Assembly: GCA_963760285.1 (NCBI GenBank)
Contig: CAVXCI010000001.1
Location: 1,054,001 to 1,118,000, forward strand
Source of the DNA: PALSA-278 sp963760285
GTDB lineage: Bacteria > Acidobacteriota > Terriglobia > Acidiferrales > UBA7541
Direction of reading: 5' to 3'
DNA: 64,000 nt
The notes beneath the pieces were generated by a model. The model was not told the origin of the DNA and ran no database searches. It saw nothing but the letters and a program-made list of their open reading frames with translations. Of this stretch, positions 9,326 through 16,901 are shown piece by piece. The translations under genes were made by a program, and so were the position numbers. Within the stretch, counting starts at the first letter, position 1. The number at the start of each line of letters is the position of its first letter.

Positions 9326-9733
9326 GTGACCTGGAATATCTTCAATCGCGATGATCCGGCGGATGCCGAATGGTACGGCCTCGTCGAAAGGGGTGTATCT
9401 TTCGAGGGCACCTTACGCGTCCCGGGCACATTCCGGATTGACGGTGAACTGAAGGGCAGCATCATTTCCGCCGGGCGGTTGATCCTGGCTGAAAATGCCG
9501 TTGTCGAGGGAGAGGTTCGCGCCCTGCAAGTGGACATCGCGGGTACAGTCACAGGGAAAATCCACGCTGAGGAAGTAAGTATTTCGGCGAGTGGCCGTGT
9601 CCACGGAGAGATTCATTCGCGGTGCCTTCATATCGAAGCGGGCGGAATTCTGGATGGAGTGTGCCATGTTCCCTCACCGGGGGGAGAAGACGCTTCTCTT
9701 CCGGTCCCGGTGCGGCCAGCGGCCTGTGGTTAG
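9326..9733 (+). CDS. Bactofilin
   Basis: 135 residues. Polymerising cytoskeletal protein with the short right-handed beta-helix core (DUF583), visible as repeated G-x-(I/V)-x-G turns between about residues 22 and 115. It starts with GTG at 9326, 19 bases after parB. In Myxococcus a bactofilin next to parAB helps place the ParABS system; gene order here suggests the same kind of link, which is inference. The tail is short and Pro-rich, as usual for the family. Confidence 0.9.
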   Translation: MTWNIFNRDDPADAEWYGLVERGVSFEGTLRVPGTFRIDGELKGSIISAGRLILAENAVVEGEVRALQVDIAGTVTGKIHAEEVSISASGRVHGEIHSRCLHIEAGGILDGVCHVPSPGGEDASLPVPVRPAACG

Positions 9734-9840
9734 GCAATTTTCCCTGTGCTAACCTGTCTTTTCCCCGCGCGAGCCGGAAAAATCATTCCGTTAGAGAATT
9801 CGCCGGGGCGCACCCACGCGAGGAAGCAGCGGATTCAACC

Positions 9841-10905
9841 ATGACGACTCCGGACAAGCTCACCGCCTCTGCAAAAACCGCGGGATGTGCCGCCAAACTC
9901 AGTCCTGGTCTGTTGGAATCCGTCCTTAAAAGGCTGCCTGTGAGCACCGATCCAAATCTGCTGGTTGGCTTTGCGACCAGTGATGACGCCGGTGTGTATC
10001 GCCTCTCTGACGATCTGGCGCTGGTTCAGACCGTGGATTTTTTCACTCCCATTGTGGACGATGCATTCAACTATGGCGAAATCGCTGCGACAAACGCGCT
10101 GAGCGATGTCTACGCCATGGGTGGCCGGCCGTTGACGGCTCTCTCCATCGTGGCTTTCCCTCCAACCGCTGAAATGGAAATTCTCGAGCGCATTCTGCGC
10201 GGCGGTCTTTCAAAAATGACGGAGGCAAATTGCACTATTGTCGGTGGACACTCCATACGAGATGACGAGCCAAAATTTGGCTACGCGGTCACTGGCCTGA
10301 TTGATCCCCGCAAGATCTGGCGCAACGTGGGAGCGCGGCCCGGCGATGTCTTGTTCCTCACAAAGGCTATCGGTACCGGAGTGCTGTCCACCGCGTTGAA
10401 GCAGGGAAAAGTCCGCGATGAGTACATGGAAGCCAGCATTGTATCCATGTCCAGACTCAATCGGGACGCGGCGGAAGCTCTGCGCGATTTGGAAACCGCT
10501 TGTACATCGGGGGAAACACCTGTTCATGCCGTCACGGACGTGACCGGATTCAGTTTGCTGGGGCATGCCAAGGAAATGGCCATCGGCAGCGGCGTTTCGC
10601 TTGAATTTGACCATGCGCGCGTGGAGTATTTGCCGGGCGCGGTGGATGCCGCGAAGGCGGGATTTCTTTCCGGCGGCCTCAAAAACAACCAGCAATGGCT
10701 GGAAGGCTGCGTGAACTTTGGGGCCGAAGTCGCGGAAGAATTTCGCAATCTCTCCTGTGATCCACAAACATCGGGAGGTTTCCTGATAGCTGTTTCTCCA
10801 GAGTTTGCGGGGCAATTGGCGCAGGCGATGATGGCGCGTGGCGTTCTGGCAAACGAGATAGGCCGGGCGACGGCGCGGAAATCGCCTCTGCTTCGGGTGG
10901 ATTGA
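9841..10905 (+). CDS. selD: Selenide, water dikinase (Cys form)
   Basis: 354 residues. Makes selenophosphate from selenide and ATP for selenocysteine and selenouridine synthesis. The active-site segment reads AGCAAKLSP, with cysteine where some relatives have selenocysteine, so no stop-codon recoding is needed. Conserved DDAGVY and NALSDVYAMGG metal/ATP segments follow, as does the C-terminal CDPQTSGG motif. The ATG at 9841 is chosen because the family begins there; the frame runs 73 codons further upstream over the bactofilin end. No selA, selB or tRNA-Sec was found in the window. Confidence 0.95.
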   Translation: MTTPDKLTASAKTAGCAAKLSPGLLESVLKRLPVSTDPNLLVGFATSDDAGVYRLSDDLALVQTVDFFTPIVDDAFNYGEIAATNALSDVYAMGGRPLTALSIVAFPPTAEMEILERILRGGLSKMTEANCTIVGGHSIRDDEPKFGYAVTGLIDPRKIWRNVGARPGDVLFLTKAIGTGVLSTALKQGKVRDEYMEASIVSMSRLNRDAAEALRDLETACTSGETPVHAVTDVTGFSLLGHAKEMAIGSGVSLEFDHARVEYLPGAVDAAKAGFLSGGLKNNQQWLEGCVNFGAEVAEEFRNLSCDPQTSGGFLIAVSPEFAGQLAQAMMARGVLANEIGRATARKSPLLRVD

Positions 10906-10933
10906 AACGAGCTCACGGAATTAAACTCACCGC

Positions 10934-12148
10934 ATGGATCCAGTCACTCACGGCATCACCGGCGCGCTGCTCGGCAAAGGATATTTCGCGGAGAAATATG
11001 GCCCCGCTGCTCTGTTTGCCGTAACGCTGGGTTCCGTCTTTCCTGACGTGGATGTGGTTGCGAATTTCTTTAGCAAAGATCCTCTCGCCACCATTCGTTT
11101 TCATCGCGGTTTCACGCATTCCTTTGTGGGGCTGCCCATCTTCGCGGCTGTTCTCGCGGCACTTACGTTCTGGGTGCTGAAACGCTGCCCGCGGGATCGG
11201 CCGCCGTTCTGGATTCTTTTTGCAGCTTACTCCGTGGGAATTGCCAGCCACATCTTCCTGGATGCCATGACTTCCTACGGCACGCGGTTTTGGAATCCGA
11301 TTTCTTCTCACCGATACGAATGGGATTGGCTGTTCATCGTGGATTTCACCTTGACGACAGTGGTGTTGCTCCCGCAGGTGTTGGCCTGGGTCTATCGGGA
11401 CCGAGGCGGGGTGATGCCTCGTGCCGCGTGCGCATGGATTTTTTTTGCCGCCGCCACGATGGGCGTGTGGAAGCTCGCGGACACAATGGGCTTCGCGTTC
11501 AGACTGCGCTCCGCCTTCTTCATCCTCGTGTTATTCGCGTTGGCAATATTTCTGCCTCTCTGGCGCGGCGCCGGCCTGGGATACAGCCGCGCGCGATGGT
11601 GCCGGATCGGAGTTTGTTTCATGCTGGTCTATCTGGCCGCGTGCGCCACGGTCCATCATCTGGCATTGCAACGCGTGCGCGCCTTTGCCGATGCCAGCGG
11701 CGTGAAAGCGATTTCGGAGGCGGCCATCCCTCTTCCGCCCTCGCTGTTGAACTGGGACGGAATGGTTCGGACGGCTGACGGTGTCTACGGCTCACGGTTT
11801 TCGCTGGCCGACACACAGCCAGCCCGGTTCAGTTTTTTGGCGGATAGTCCCCCCAACCGGCTCCTTTCGGAAGCGCTGGCGTTGCCGGAGGTGCAGACTT
11901 ATCTGTGGTTCGCGCGCTTCCCGGTGATCCGCACGTTCGTGGAGAATGGCAACGGCGTTGTGGAATTCACGGATGTGCGATTTTCCCTGCGCCGCCAGGT
12001 TTCCGAGCCAGCGCCATTCACGTTTCGCGTGGTGATGGACCCGCAGGGAGACCTGTTGGAATATGAGTGGGCGGAAGCGGTCAGTGGATTCCGAATCCAT
12101 CAGCAGAAAAAAGGCCACGGGCGCGCGGCAGGTTCACCCTCGCCATGA
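10934..12148 (+). CDS. Membrane-bound YdjM-like metal-dependent hydrolase
   Basis: 404 residues. The N-terminus MDPVTHGITGALLG, then PDVDVV and FHRGFTHS (His/Asp metal ligands), fits the YdjM/DUF457 inner-membrane family, formerly named LexA-binding hydrolases. About six hydrophobic segments lie between residues 45 and 240, followed by a soluble C-terminal domain of about 150 residues. Substrate unknown. It overlaps the next gene by four bases (ATGA), so the two are probably one operon, and selD ends only 28 bases upstream. Confidence 0.85.
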   Translation: MDPVTHGITGALLGKGYFAEKYGPAALFAVTLGSVFPDVDVVANFFSKDPLATIRFHRGFTHSFVGLPIFAAVLAALTFWVLKRCPRDRPPFWILFAAYSVGIASHIFLDAMTSYGTRFWNPISSHRYEWDWLFIVDFTLTTVVLLPQVLAWVYRDRGGVMPRAACAWIFFAAATMGVWKLADTMGFAFRLRSAFFILVLFALAIFLPLWRGAGLGYSRARWCRIGVCFMLVYLAACATVHHLALQRVRAFADASGVKAISEAAIPLPPSLLNWDGMVRTADGVYGSRFSLADTQPARFSFLADSPPNRLLSEALALPEVQTYLWFARFPVIRTFVENGNGVVEFTDVRFSLRRQVSEPAPFTFRVVMDPQGDLLEYEWAEAVSGFRIHQQKKGHGRAAGSPSP

Positions 12149-12756
12149 AGATTCTGATCTTTAGCGACATCCACGGAGATTCGCGCGCGGTGGAAAAGCT
12201 GCTACAGCAGCCAGCGGATCTCTATATTTCGGCGGGTGATCTCTCCAATTTTGGCCGGGGATTGGAGCGCCTCGGCGAGATCATGCGCCCGCTGGGTGAA
12301 AAAATGTGGGTGCTGCCCGGTAATCACGAGACAGAGCAGGAAAATGCGGCTTTTTGCGGACGCTACGGGCTGGTGGATTTTCACCGCCAAATAAAACTCG
12401 CTGGCAATGCTGTCTGGGCCGGACTGGGTTACAGCAACATCACGCCGTTCGATACTCCGGGAGAATATTCCGAAGAGGAAATCGCCGAAGCGCTCGCCGC
12501 TTTTGAGGGACATCCAGCACTGAATCTTGTGGTGCATTTCCCTCCTTACGGGGCCCGGCTGGATCAGGTTGCTCCGGGCCGCCACGCGGGCAGCCGCGTT
12601 CTGCGCGAGTGGGTGGAACGCGTGCAGCCGGCGTATCTTTTCTGCGGGCACATTCACGAGTGCGCTGGCCAGACAGACCAAATCGGCGCGACGCAGTGCT
12701 TCAACGTGGGGAAAAGCGGTTATCTCCTGGAAATTCCTGAAAACCAATCGAAATAG
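12145..12756 (+). CDS. Calcineurin-like metallophosphoesterase
   Basis: 203 residues from the ATG at 12145, which overlaps the preceding stop as ATGA. All metallophosphoesterase blocks are seen: SDIHGD, AGDLSN, PGNHE, and the C-terminal GHIHE. Compact size suggests a stand-alone cytoplasmic enzyme. Substrate is unknown; relatives cleave phosphodiesters or phosphomonoesters. Translational coupling to the YdjM-like gene hints at a joint role, which I cannot specify. Confidence 0.9.
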   Translation: MKILIFSDIHGDSRAVEKLLQQPADLYISAGDLSNFGRGLERLGEIMRPLGEKMWVLPGNHETEQENAAFCGRYGLVDFHRQIKLAGNAVWAGLGYSNITPFDTPGEYSEEEIAEALAAFEGHPALNLVVHFPPYGARLDQVAPGRHAGSRVLREWVERVQPAYLFCGHIHECAGQTDQIGATQCFNVGKSGYLLEIPENQSK

Positions 12757-12773
12757 CAGCCGGGCGTATTGGG

Positions 12774-13310
12774 CTACTTCTTTTGCGCGGATCCCGTGAT
12801 TGGATAAATCACCACGTGCCGATCAGCGCCTTGTCCTTCACTGGCGGTGCGAACATCCGTGGCGCTTCCCAACTCCAGATGGAGGACGCGGCGCTCGTTC
12901 GAAGCCATGGACTGAAAATGAAACGGCGCGTGCGTTTCGCGGACGCGGTCCGCGGCGATACGGGCGGAAAGTTTTAACTCGGCCAGGCGGGCGGCGCGAA
13001 AACCGGCGCAATCAAATGTGATGGTCCCCTGCAGCCGCGGCTCCAGATGCAACCACCTTCCGGCAATGTGTTCCAACGACAAAAGCAGTTCCGCGTGGCG
13101 CTCCAGCAGAACAGCCTCGTCTGGCCCGTGAAACGTCACTTCCAGATTCGGCGGGGCTGCTGGTCCGCTTTCGCCAGCTATCTTGCTGCCTTCGTGAATC
13201 TCGTACTGGACGTTAATCTGCGAACTGTGCAGAAAGAGATCCAGAAAACGCCGCAATTCCGCGATGGCGGCGTCCATGTCCAAACGGCCGTCGGGATGGA
13301 GCGGCATCAT
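12774..13310 (-). CDS. KH-R3H RNA-binding protein (KhpB/Jag-like)
   Basis: 178 residues from the ATG at 13310, preceded by AAGGA; an alternative ATG at 13361 adds 17 residues and overlaps yidC. A KH-like region (about 45-110) is followed by an R3H-like segment ending in ERRVLHLEL. The N-terminal Jag domain is absent. The gene follows yidC, the standard position of jag in the rpmH-rnpA-yidD-yidC cluster, and this synteny supports the call more than the sequence, which is divergent. KhpB proteins bind RNA and affect cell elongation in firmicutes. Confidence 0.8.
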   Translation of the reverse strand: MMPLHPDGRLDMDAAIAELRRFLDLFLHSSQINVQYEIHEGSKIAGESGPAAPPNLEVTFHGPDEAVLLERHAELLLSLEHIAGRWLHLEPRLQGTITFDCAGFRAARLAELKLSARIAADRVRETHAPFHFQSMASNERRVLHLELGSATDVRTASEGQGADRHVVIYPITGSAQKK

Positions 13311-13344
13311 CGGTGATCCTTCGCCGTGATCGAGAAGACTCCTG

Positions 13345-15045
13345 TCATTTCTTCCCGCCATTGCCCCCGCGTGTTGGGAGAGGTTCGGTCTTATTCAAGA
13401 AATACTGCTGCCCCATGGCCACAATGTTGCTCGTGAGAATGTATAACACCAGGCCGCTGGAGGAGTGGAAAAAGAGAAAACCGAAGATGAGCGGCATAAA
13501 GGTCATCATCTTTTGCTGCATGGGATCCACGCCTGCCGCCTGCGGGGTCATCTTCGAGGTGAGGAACATCGTCACGGTCATCAGGATGGGCAGAATGTAG
13601 TAATGATCGTAGGCGGAAAGGTCATGCACCCACAAAATCCAGGGGGCATGGCGCAATTCGATGGCTCCTCCGAGGGTGCGATAGAGCGCCGCCCAGATGG
13701 GAAACTGCAAGAGCATGGGCAGGCAGCTGCCAACGGGATTTACGCCCTCCCGCTTGTACAGCTCCATCATCTCTTCGTTCATTTTCTTCTTGCGCGGATC
13801 GGTCGCCGCGTACTTTTTGTACTTCTGCTGGATGGCGTCCATTTGCGGTTTCACCCGCTGCATTTTCTGCATGGAACGCCAGCTCTTCAGCTTCAGCGGA
13901 AAGAGCGCGGTATTGATGGCGAACGTAAGGAAGACGATGGCCCAGCCGTAATTGGGAATGAAGTGATGGATCCACTTCAGGACTTCCAGCAGAGGCTTGG
14001 CGATAAAGCTGATCCAGCCAAAATTGACCAACTCTTCCAGCGAAGGCACCTGACGGCTGAGCTCGGTGAGATCCTTGGGGCCAACGTAGAGACGGGTGTG
14101 CAGCGGGTCCGGCGTGGCATTTCCCGCGGCCATTTCAGCAATGGGCACCTCGGTCGTGGCATCGCCCTTGCGGACGGCGAGTTGTTCTTCCCAGTGCCAC
14201 AACGCAAGTCCGGAAGAGTCCGCCAGGAACGCGGCGGTGAAGAATTGATCTTCAATGCCCGCGAAAGACATCGCTCCGGGCTGCTGGACGGGCTGTTGCG
14301 GCTGGTCCTTGGCGCCCAGCTTCTTGTAGGTAAGCAGGTTCAGCTTGCCCGCCGTGTCGTAGAAGACGGTGACGAGCTGGGCGGCGTTGTATACCTCGCG
14401 GTCGCCGAATCCGCCGCGCCAGGCGACTCCCACGGGCATGGGCTTGCCATCCAGCGTGACGGTAACGCCGAGGTCAACCACATAGTCCTTGCCGAACTTC
14501 AGCGTTTTTTGGACTGCCAGGTGCCCGTCGCTCCATTCAAAACGGACTTCGGCGGGAGCAGTCAAGGTGGGCGAGGAGGGCGTGACCTTATACAGCGCGG
14601 AGGAGGTTTTCGCTTCCAGCGCGGCGTCTGGCAAAAGCAGCGACAGCGGCCATGCTCCTACCTGCTTCGATCCGTCCACGTTGACCAGCTCCAGCGGGTG
14701 CGGCGGCTTCTGGTCGTCAAAGTACTTGGAGAGCTGCCAGCTCTTGGCCACCGCGCCGCGATTGGAAAGTTCCACGCGGTAGAGCGGACTTTCCACCACG
14801 ATGGTTCGCTCGGCGTCGTCCTGCACTGCATTGGGAGGAGGCGGCGCCACGTTCGCGGCGGCGGTGATGCTCGTTGCACTGGGGAGCGAAGGCGCAGTTT
14901 GCACAACCTGTTGCGGCGGGGGAGTCTTGGGCGGCGGGGGCGGCTTATAAAAATGGGTGAAAACCAGAAGAACAATCAGCGAGAGCGCAAAGGCGATTAG
15001 CGCGTTGATTTCCGGACGAAACTCCTTCTTCCCCTTTCCGCTCAC
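13345..15045 (-). CDS. yidC: Membrane protein insertase YidC
   Basis: 566 residues, the long Gram-negative form: N-terminal transmembrane anchor, Pro/Ala-rich linker, a large periplasmic domain (about 75-340), then the conserved five-helix core from FIAKPLLEVLKW on, containing the cytoplasmic hairpin KSWRSMQKMQ. It inserts membrane proteins alone or with SecYEG. The GTG start overlaps the yidD stop by four bases (GTGA). The full-length periplasmic domain supports a two-membrane cell envelope. Confidence 0.97.
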   Translation of the reverse strand: MSGKGKKEFRPEINALIAFALSLIVLLVFTHFYKPPPPPKTPPPQQVVQTAPSLPSATSITAAANVAPPPPNAVQDDAERTIVVESPLYRVELSNRGAVAKSWQLSKYFDDQKPPHPLELVNVDGSKQVGAWPLSLLLPDAALEAKTSSALYKVTPSSPTLTAPAEVRFEWSDGHLAVQKTLKFGKDYVVDLGVTVTLDGKPMPVGVAWRGGFGDREVYNAAQLVTVFYDTAGKLNLLTYKKLGAKDQPQQPVQQPGAMSFAGIEDQFFTAAFLADSSGLALWHWEEQLAVRKGDATTEVPIAEMAAGNATPDPLHTRLYVGPKDLTELSRQVPSLEELVNFGWISFIAKPLLEVLKWIHHFIPNYGWAIVFLTFAINTALFPLKLKSWRSMQKMQRVKPQMDAIQQKYKKYAATDPRKKKMNEEMMELYKREGVNPVGSCLPMLLQFPIWAALYRTLGGAIELRHAPWILWVHDLSAYDHYYILPILMTVTMFLTSKMTPQAAGVDPMQQKMMTFMPLIFGFLFFHSSSGLVLYILTSNIVAMGQQYFLNKTEPLPTRGGNGGKK

Positions 15046-15428
15046 GCGCGGCGCTCCCGCGCATCCGGGACGGGGTCAAAACCGCCGGTGGAAAATGGAC
15101 GGCAGCGCAGCAGCCGCCGGAGCGAAAGCCACATCCCGCGGCGCGCGCCATGGCGGGCGACGGCTTCGGAAGCGTAGTTGGAGCAGGAGGGATAAAAGCG
15201 GCAAGCTCCGCCCAACACGGGCGAAAGAAGAATGCGGTAACCATGCACCGCGCAGAGGAGAACGCGCGCGGCAATGCCCGGTGCGGGATTTACGTCCGCG
15301 TGGGATTCGGCGAAGGGGGAGGCGCTGGCGGGGAGGAAATCTTCGCGAGCAGGCGCAGCAACTCCTCCGAAAGGAGCGAGAAGCTCGCTTGCGCCGAAGG
15401 ACCGCGCGGCTGTATGACGATGTCCCAT
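15042..15428 (-). CDS. yidD: Membrane protein insertion efficiency factor YidD (start uncertain)
   Basis: The conserved domain is the last 75 or so residues: LLSPVLGGACRFYPSCSNYA followed by LLRCRPFSTGGFDPVP, which is the YidD signature with its cysteines. The only conventional start codon upstream is the ATG at 15428, which would make 128 residues with half the frame overlapping rnpA. A rarer start such as ATT near 15275 would give the usual family length. The protein helps YidC at the inner membrane. It is coupled to yidC by a GTGA overlap. Confidence 0.85.
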   Translation of the reverse strand: MGHRHTAARSFGASELLAPFGGVAAPAREDFLPASASPFAESHADVNPAPGIAARVLLCAVHGYRILLSPVLGGACRFYPSCSNYASEAVARHGARRGMWLSLRRLLRCRPFSTGGFDPVPDARERRA

Positions 15429-15715
15429 CCTGAAGCAATCTCCTGGCGATGCTGGCGCAGAATTTCGCGGATGCGGCGGCGAATGCGGTTGCGCACAACC
15501 GCTCCCCCCAGAGCCTTGCGCACGCTCATGCCGAACCGGCTGCGATCAAGTCCGTTAGGACGAAAAAAAACAACAAACGGCGGGCAAGCGCGGCGCTGGC
15601 CCTGGCGATGCACCGCGTCAAATTCGGAGCGGTGCAGCAGACGGCCATCACGCCGCCAGCGTTTCCGGCTAGACGCGGGTGAGGGCGTGGCGCCCTTTTG
15701 CGCGGCGTCCTGCAA
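15290..15715 (-). CDS. rnpA: Ribonuclease P protein component
   Basis: 141 residues. Binds the RNase P RNA to mature tRNA 5' ends. The family signature is clear: basic motif RNRIRRRIRE at about residues 75-84, plus FVVFFRPN and the FGMSVRKALG strand. The only start that fits is TTG at 15715, inside rpmH, so the genes overlap by 47 bases. The C-terminus is Pro-rich and overlaps the yidD frame. Such nested rpmH/rnpA starts are known from Thermus, though more extreme there. Confidence 0.93.
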   Translation of the reverse strand: MQDAAQKGATPSPASSRKRWRRDGRLLHRSEFDAVHRQGQRRACPPFVVFFRPNGLDRSRFGMSVRKALGGAVVRNRIRRRIREILRQHRQEIASGWDIVIQPRGPSAQASFSLLSEELLRLLAKISSPPAPPPSPNPTRT

Positions 15716-15809
15716 GGACTTTCCGTCCGCCTGTGGATTTCATGCGCGCGCGGAAGCCGTGTTTTTTGTGACGGCGCCGCACGTGGGGCTGAAAGGTGCG
15801 TTTCGGCAA
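15669..15809 (-). CDS. rpmH: 50S ribosomal protein L34
   Basis: 46 residues: opening PKRTFQPHVRRRHKKHGF and ending GRHALTRV, unmistakable L34. It starts with TTG at 15809, with GAGGAGAG eight bases or so upstream, and stops with TAG. It is the first gene of the rpmH-rnpA-yidD-yidC-khpB series, and the promoter should lie between 15810 and about 15990. dnaA, its usual divergent neighbour, is 10 kb away on the other strand. Confidence 0.96.
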   Translation of the reverse strand: MPKRTFQPHVRRRHKKHGFRARMKSTGGRKVLAGRRAKGRHALTRV

Positions 15810-15990
15810 GGATCTCTCCTCAGTCCGCGGAATTGCACGCGGACGAAACGTTTAGTTTATGCGACGCGCGCGGAACGGTCAAGGAAGGCTCGATTGTCAC
15901 TGACAGACACACAGAAGAGAGAGGTTCTTCGAGAAGAGACGGTACTCAGCCCCTAAGGATCATCGAAGTTAATGAGCGGCCAGTCCGAGG

Positions 15991-16287
15991 TTAGAGCGAC
16001 TCACCCACGCGGTCGTGCTCTTGGACATTCCAGAACTGAGCACATTCATTTTGATCCAATCCCAAGTGCTTAAGTATTTTCTGAACCATGACGCGAGGGA
16101 TTAGCTCGTCGCCGGGGCGTTCCCGCACTGGATAAATCGGTCCTCGCGTGAACGGAAAGTAGGATTCTCCCTTTCCAAAAAGCCACACGGAACCCTTGGG
16201 TGCGGGGGGACTCAACACAACATGTCCCCCAAGTAGAACCAGACGATTCTTCAAGCTATTGAATGTAATTGCATGTGCTCCCGTCAT
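15991..16287 (-). CDS. HicA-like small protein, possible toxin
   Basis: 98 residues. I do not recognise it with certainty. The C-terminal half (PRVMVQKILKHLGL) resembles the last helix of HicA-type mRNA interferases, and the gene overlaps the upstream HicB-like gene by 32 bases. A catalytic-type histidine could be that of GGHVVLSPP near residue 22. The usual HicA length is 60-80 residues, so this is longer. Called from weak similarity plus gene pairing; it may be an unrelated family. Confidence 0.45.
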   Translation of the reverse strand: MTGAHAITFNSLKNRLVLLGGHVVLSPPAPKGSVWLFGKGESYFPFTRGPIYPVRERPGDELIPRVMVQKILKHLGLDQNECAQFWNVQEHDRVGESL

Positions 16288-16639
16288 TCTGTACTCCTTG
16301 CAGCCAGACTGGCGCGCTGCAATCGGGCATAGGTGACTTCAACTCCAAATGGATTTCATCGACGCGAGCGGGCTTGCCGCCGCCCTGTCTCAGAAGTGCT
16401 ACGTACTGCTCCCATTCTTCCCGCGATGCCGATTCAGTTAGCCCCTCTGTGAAATTTGTATAGCAGTGCTCAATATAGTGCTTCAACGACGTCTTCAGAT
16501 TTAACCAAGCCTCATCCTGGGTTTTGCCGCATTCCATCAAATCAAAATTGAGGCAGTGCGCGAGATGAAGGTTGGTTTCCTCGTCAACGCTGGTCAGGCA
16601 CGAAAGCACGCCGATCCTTGGCATGTTGTTTCTGTCCAT
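16256..16639 (-). CDS. HicB-like small protein, possible antitoxin
   Basis: 127 residues from the ATG at 16639, which has AAAGGAGAG about nine bases upstream; the frame extends 24 codons further without a better start. LHLAHCLNFDLMECGKT followed by an amphipathic helix resembles the HicB partial RNase-H fold, in which a strand with AxCxD(L) precedes a helix starting at a T/S-x-(D/E)-E-A turn. No DNA-binding domain is evident. Upstream antitoxin and downstream overlapping partner would be the reverse of the common hicAB order but is known. Confidence 0.5.
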   Translation of the reverse strand: MDRNNMPRIGVLSCLTSVDEETNLHLAHCLNFDLMECGKTQDEAWLNLKTSLKHYIEHCYTNFTEGLTESASREEWEQYVALLRQGGGKPARVDEIHLELKSPMPDCSAPVWLQGVQNDGSTCNYIQ

Positions 16640-16901
16640 ACCATCGCTCTCCTTTTGCGAAGAAATACCCTTCTGATATTTAGTCTGCGCTCCAGCGATG
16701 AATGTTGTCAACGTTTCCGCATTCAGGCCGCCTCCATTTGTACTTCAACACCACATCTAAAATTCCCGCCCGAATCCTAATTTCTGACGAATACCCAATC
16801 AGTGAATCTCGGTGCGAAAGGTGAGGCCGCTAGGTGGTGGCGACCCGCGGCCCCCCTTTTCTTGCTTTTCCATTCGTGGAAAGAAAATAAACAAAATCGC
16901 A

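Noticed and set aside
13465..15000. Plus-strand ORF of 511 codons over yidC
   Set aside because: Antisense shadow of yidC, with no start or domain.
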